Source of the DNA: Chamaea fasciata
Taxonomy: Eukaryota > Chordata > Aves > Passeriformes > Sylviidae
Length of the DNA stretch: 64,000 nucleotides
Reading direction: 5' to 3'
NCBI GenBank assembly: GCA_029207755.1
Contig: JARCOQ010000006.1
Location: 30,152,522 to 30,216,521, forward strand
This document shows positions 61,641 through 64,000 of this stretch, piece after piece. Positions within the stretch are counted from its first letter, which is position 1, and each line of letters begins with the position of its first letter. Below the pieces are notes generated by a model. The model searched no databases. It was not told where the DNA came from and saw only the letters and a list, made by a program, of their open reading frames with translations. Made by a program: the position numbers and the translations under genes.

Positions 61641-62453
61641 TTTATTGTATTTGGGATAAATTCTAGATTTAAATAACTTGAAATTTTTATAACAAAAATT
61701 AAAGCCAAGATGGGATACTTAGCAAAAGTGACTAAAAGAGAAAACACAAAAGGAAATTAGCTCATAAAAACAGGAGAGTACTCAGATATTTGCGATAGCC
61801 AGTAGTAAAATCTCCTTTACAATAGCAGAGGATGGAATCTCAGTGTCAGAGCTTTTCATCTAAGTTATCATGTGGTTTTCAGCTCCTTTCTTTCAGACTT
61901 CAGGGGCCTTGAGACTGCCAGAGGGGGTTCAGACACAAAATGATTTCTAGTCTAGGTATCCAGAGATATAAAACCTGCACATTTTAATGATCTCTTGTGT
62001 ATATTTTAGAGATCCACCGGCACATTCCTTACTCCTAGAAGTTCTAACACCTCAAGATTTTCATTAGTTTGCACCCAGCTCAAGTCGCTAAGAATACTAA
62101 AAAAAATTATATTAGATTTTTCCTTGTACATTTCAACAACAGGGATCATACAAATGTATGCAAATACATATAATTAATGAAATAGTTACTTGGTTATAAT
62201 TCATTAATGAGTGAAAGAAAATCTAAATAAAAACTGAGTAGGAGAATAAATATTAAAATAGCATTGTGACCAACTAATTTGAGAAGAAACAGACACATAA
62301 GAATGGAAAGGAGAAAGACTGGGGAGCATCAAAATCAAAAAACACAAAAGAAAAAATTATCAGATTCCTTCTCTGTACCAATCTATCTTTCTAATTACTC
62401 TCAGACAATGGCCAATATATACCTGTTACACCACAGAAGGAATAATTTCTTGC

Positions 62454-62890
62454 AGCAATGCTGGGCTGAAGTAGCTCTGTGGAAGAGACCTTGGGAGTGA
62501 TGGAGAGCCAGCAGCAGTTGGCAAGGGTCACCAGGCTCATTGGCTGTGACAGTGAGGGGAAACACAAGTACACTGAGCATATTGCAGGAAGGAAGGGATT
62601 ATTCCTGTCCACATAGCACTTTTTAGAGAACCACTAGAATGTTGCATCTGGTTTTGTGCCCTACTGTATGGGCAGTTCATAATGGACCATACAAGAGTCA
62701 TGATCAAAAGCTGCACAAGAGAGAATCAGACTGGATATAAAATTTAAAAATTCTACTGTGAGGACAGTATAGCAGTGGGTAAGTTTGCTTAAAGATGTGC
62801 AATTCCCATCACTGGAGGATTTTGTGATCTCACCTGATAAGGCCTGAGCAGCCTGGTCTTATCCCACCACTCGAACAGGCAGTCAGACAA
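62454..62890 (+). mobile_element. CR1 LINE fragment, 3' region, with internal deletion
   Basis: The sequence follows the plus strand of a CR1 subfamily: GCAATGCTGGGCTGAAGTAG, CTGTGGAAGAGACCTTGGG, later GGATTATTCCTGTCCAC, GCATCTGGTTTTGTGCCC, then TACTGTGAGGACAGTATAGC, CCCATCACTGGAGGATTTTG and CCTGAGCAGCCTGGTCTTA. The middle part of the CR1 3' end is missing or badly decayed (about 62640-62750), so the copy has an internal deletion. The final CR1 terminal repeat is absent. Remnant reverse-transcriptase coding is broken and no frame survives. It is inactive. Confidence 0.88.
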
Positions 62891-63420
62891 TGCAGCCTTT
62901 TGAACTCTCTCAACATGAGTTATCCCATGATTTTACTGTTGTTGCTTGAAGGCTTCAGATTTAATCAGTAATGTATGTTTAAAATCAACAACCCATGATC
63001 CCAACTATCAACTCAAATTGGTATTCAGTATTGAAGCAAATATTGGAGCTTTATTAAATGTATAGTCAAAGGAAGACTGCACTGTTCTGTTAGGTCAAGT
63101 ACTTCAATGGATCAATAGAATTCACTGGGTCAAATTCATGCCTAAATTTATTCTATTGATTTCAGATGTTTACCACTGGAAATACTACATTAAGTATTTT
63201 CTCTAAGTACTCACTGATTCATAGAGAGCAAAGAAACTCCTCAACTGAAAAAAAGAGAATAAACTTGCTTGTAGAAGAGTTTCTTCCATAACACCAATTG
63301 GTTATTGGTGCTGAGTATGAGACCTAAAATATGTGTTTGTATAGCCACCATATGCTTTCACTTTACATAAATAACAGTGAAAGTTTTTGCTATCTTCATA
63401 TGTTTCTAATCTTAATACAG
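62891..63420. other. AT-rich spacer, no gene seen
   Basis: About 530 bp between the CR1 fragment and the LTR. Nothing recognisable. Confidence 0.65.
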
Positions 63421-63933
63421 TGTTGGGGAGTACATCTGGTGCAGGTAGCTCTGCTAGAGGTGCAGTTTGAGCTCTAGATGGAAGCCTGAGAGAAGAGGCC
63501 ATGAACTGCCAACATTTGGTAAACAAAAGTTAAGAAAACTGGGGGTGTGAGCCAGGTGAATGGATGCAGGGTGACACAGAAGGAGCAGAGGGCTCAGGAG
63601 GAAGTGCAAGGCTTTAGCACCCTTAGATTGGGAAGATGTGAAAGCCTCAGATGCCTTTGTTGGGGGTCCCTCCTCGGTGGCACCAGCTCAGGCTTTTCTA
63701 TGTTACTGTCCTGTGAATAAATTGTTTTATGGAACAAGACTTCTGAGACTCTGCTATGGGAAGCCTGGTCTGACTGTATCAGTGGGGTGTGCAGGGTGTC
63801 AAGCAGGGATCCCTCTGACCACTGGAGCCACCCACTGTGAAGGCCTTTGGTCTCAGCAGTGGAACGCTGTGGCACTGGAAGTGTGACTGACAGAGAGCAT
63901 CATGAATGGCCGGACTGGGAAGTTTCCTTAAAA
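63421..63933 (+). mobile_element. Solo LTR of an endogenous retrovirus, family A copy 2
   Basis: Starts TGTTGGGGAGTACATCTGG and ends around CCTTAAAA, where copy 1 (15607-16151, opposite strand) has CCTTAACA. Similarity to copy 1 runs through the whole length: the AACTGCCAACATTTG block, TGACACAGAAGGAG, GGTCCCTCCTC, CACCAGCTCAGG, GGAACAAGACTTCTGAGAC, GCTATGGGAAGCCTGGTCTG and AATGGCCGGACTGGG. It has an intact AATAAA (63716-63721) and only one copy of the 38-bp unit duplicated in copy 1. After 63933 the two copies share nothing. Flanks (ATACAG left, ATAGGT right) give no clean target-site duplication. No internal retroviral genes are in the window, but only 67 bp of downstream sequence is visible, so a provirus continuing further is made unlikely only by the lack of a primer-binding site here. 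Confidence 0.85.
63716..63721 (+). promoter_or_regulatory. AATAAA polyadenylation signal of LTR family A copy 2
   Basis: Canonical hexamer inside the LTR, in the position where copy 1 has AATATA. It would terminate transcripts entering from the left or starting in U3. Confidence 0.6.
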
Positions 63934-64000
63934 ATAGGTATACTTAAGCCTTAACTTCAGTAATATTGAAGAAATTGATGACAAACTTTCCAAGATTAAG

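Larger units (their letters stand above)
59593..62453. other. AT-rich non-coding stretch, no gene seen
   Basis: About 2.9 kb with a long A-rich tract (60378-60462) and an 18-bp palindrome (61623-61640). No gene or recognised element. Confidence 0.65.

Noticed and set aside
63594..63886. Opposing frames of 93 and 82 codons
   Set aside because: Both are inside LTR family A copy 2 and correspond to shadow frames of copy 1.

Overview
The window looks like 64 kb of AT-rich, gene-poor nuclear DNA from a bird, most likely a neoavian and possibly a passerine. The evidence is the repeat content: two CR1 LINE fragments, several solo LTRs whose sequence matches LTR families I recognise from avian genomes, and the short A/T tracts and microsatellites usual in avian intergenic or intronic DNA. 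No complete protein-coding gene, tRNA, rRNA or CRISPR array is visible. Almost all open frames are short, AT-driven, or lie inside LTRs.

Layout. 1-11300: featureless AT-rich DNA with small microsatellites and a pyrimidine-rich stretch near 2.7-3.4 kb. 11301-12318: an ERVL-type LTR on the plus strand. 15607-16151: a solo LTR on the minus strand (called family A here) with a perfect internal 38-bp tandem duplication. 16.6-18.0 kb: a strongly C/T-skewed stretch, followed by a 51-T run. 22.8-24.4 kb: a GC-richer, internally repetitive block, probably an old interspersed element. 26.5 kb: a G-quadruplex-like motif. 31.5-32.2 kb: two exon-like segments on opposite strands; the minus-strand one (31877-32177) is the best coding candidate. 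33.3-34.3 kb: a probable LTR fragment followed by a clear ERVL-type solo LTR. 36802-37084: a solo LTR on the minus strand with a perfect 6-bp target-site duplication. 37-58 kb: mostly unstructured AT-rich DNA with tandem repeats and hairpins. 58.5-63.9 kb: CR1 (minus), poly-T and poly-A tracts, a nested tandem repeat, CR1 (plus), and a second copy of LTR family A (plus).

Nothing suggests genes working together. The window reads as an intergenic region or a large intron that has collected retroelements, mostly reduced to solo LTRs. The most informative sequence-level observations are the intact target-site duplication at 36.8/37.1 kb, the two inverted family-A LTRs about 47 kb apart, and the candidate exon near 32 kb. 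I found no convincing undescribed system. LTR family assignments rest on remembered consensus features and should be checked against an avian repeat library.
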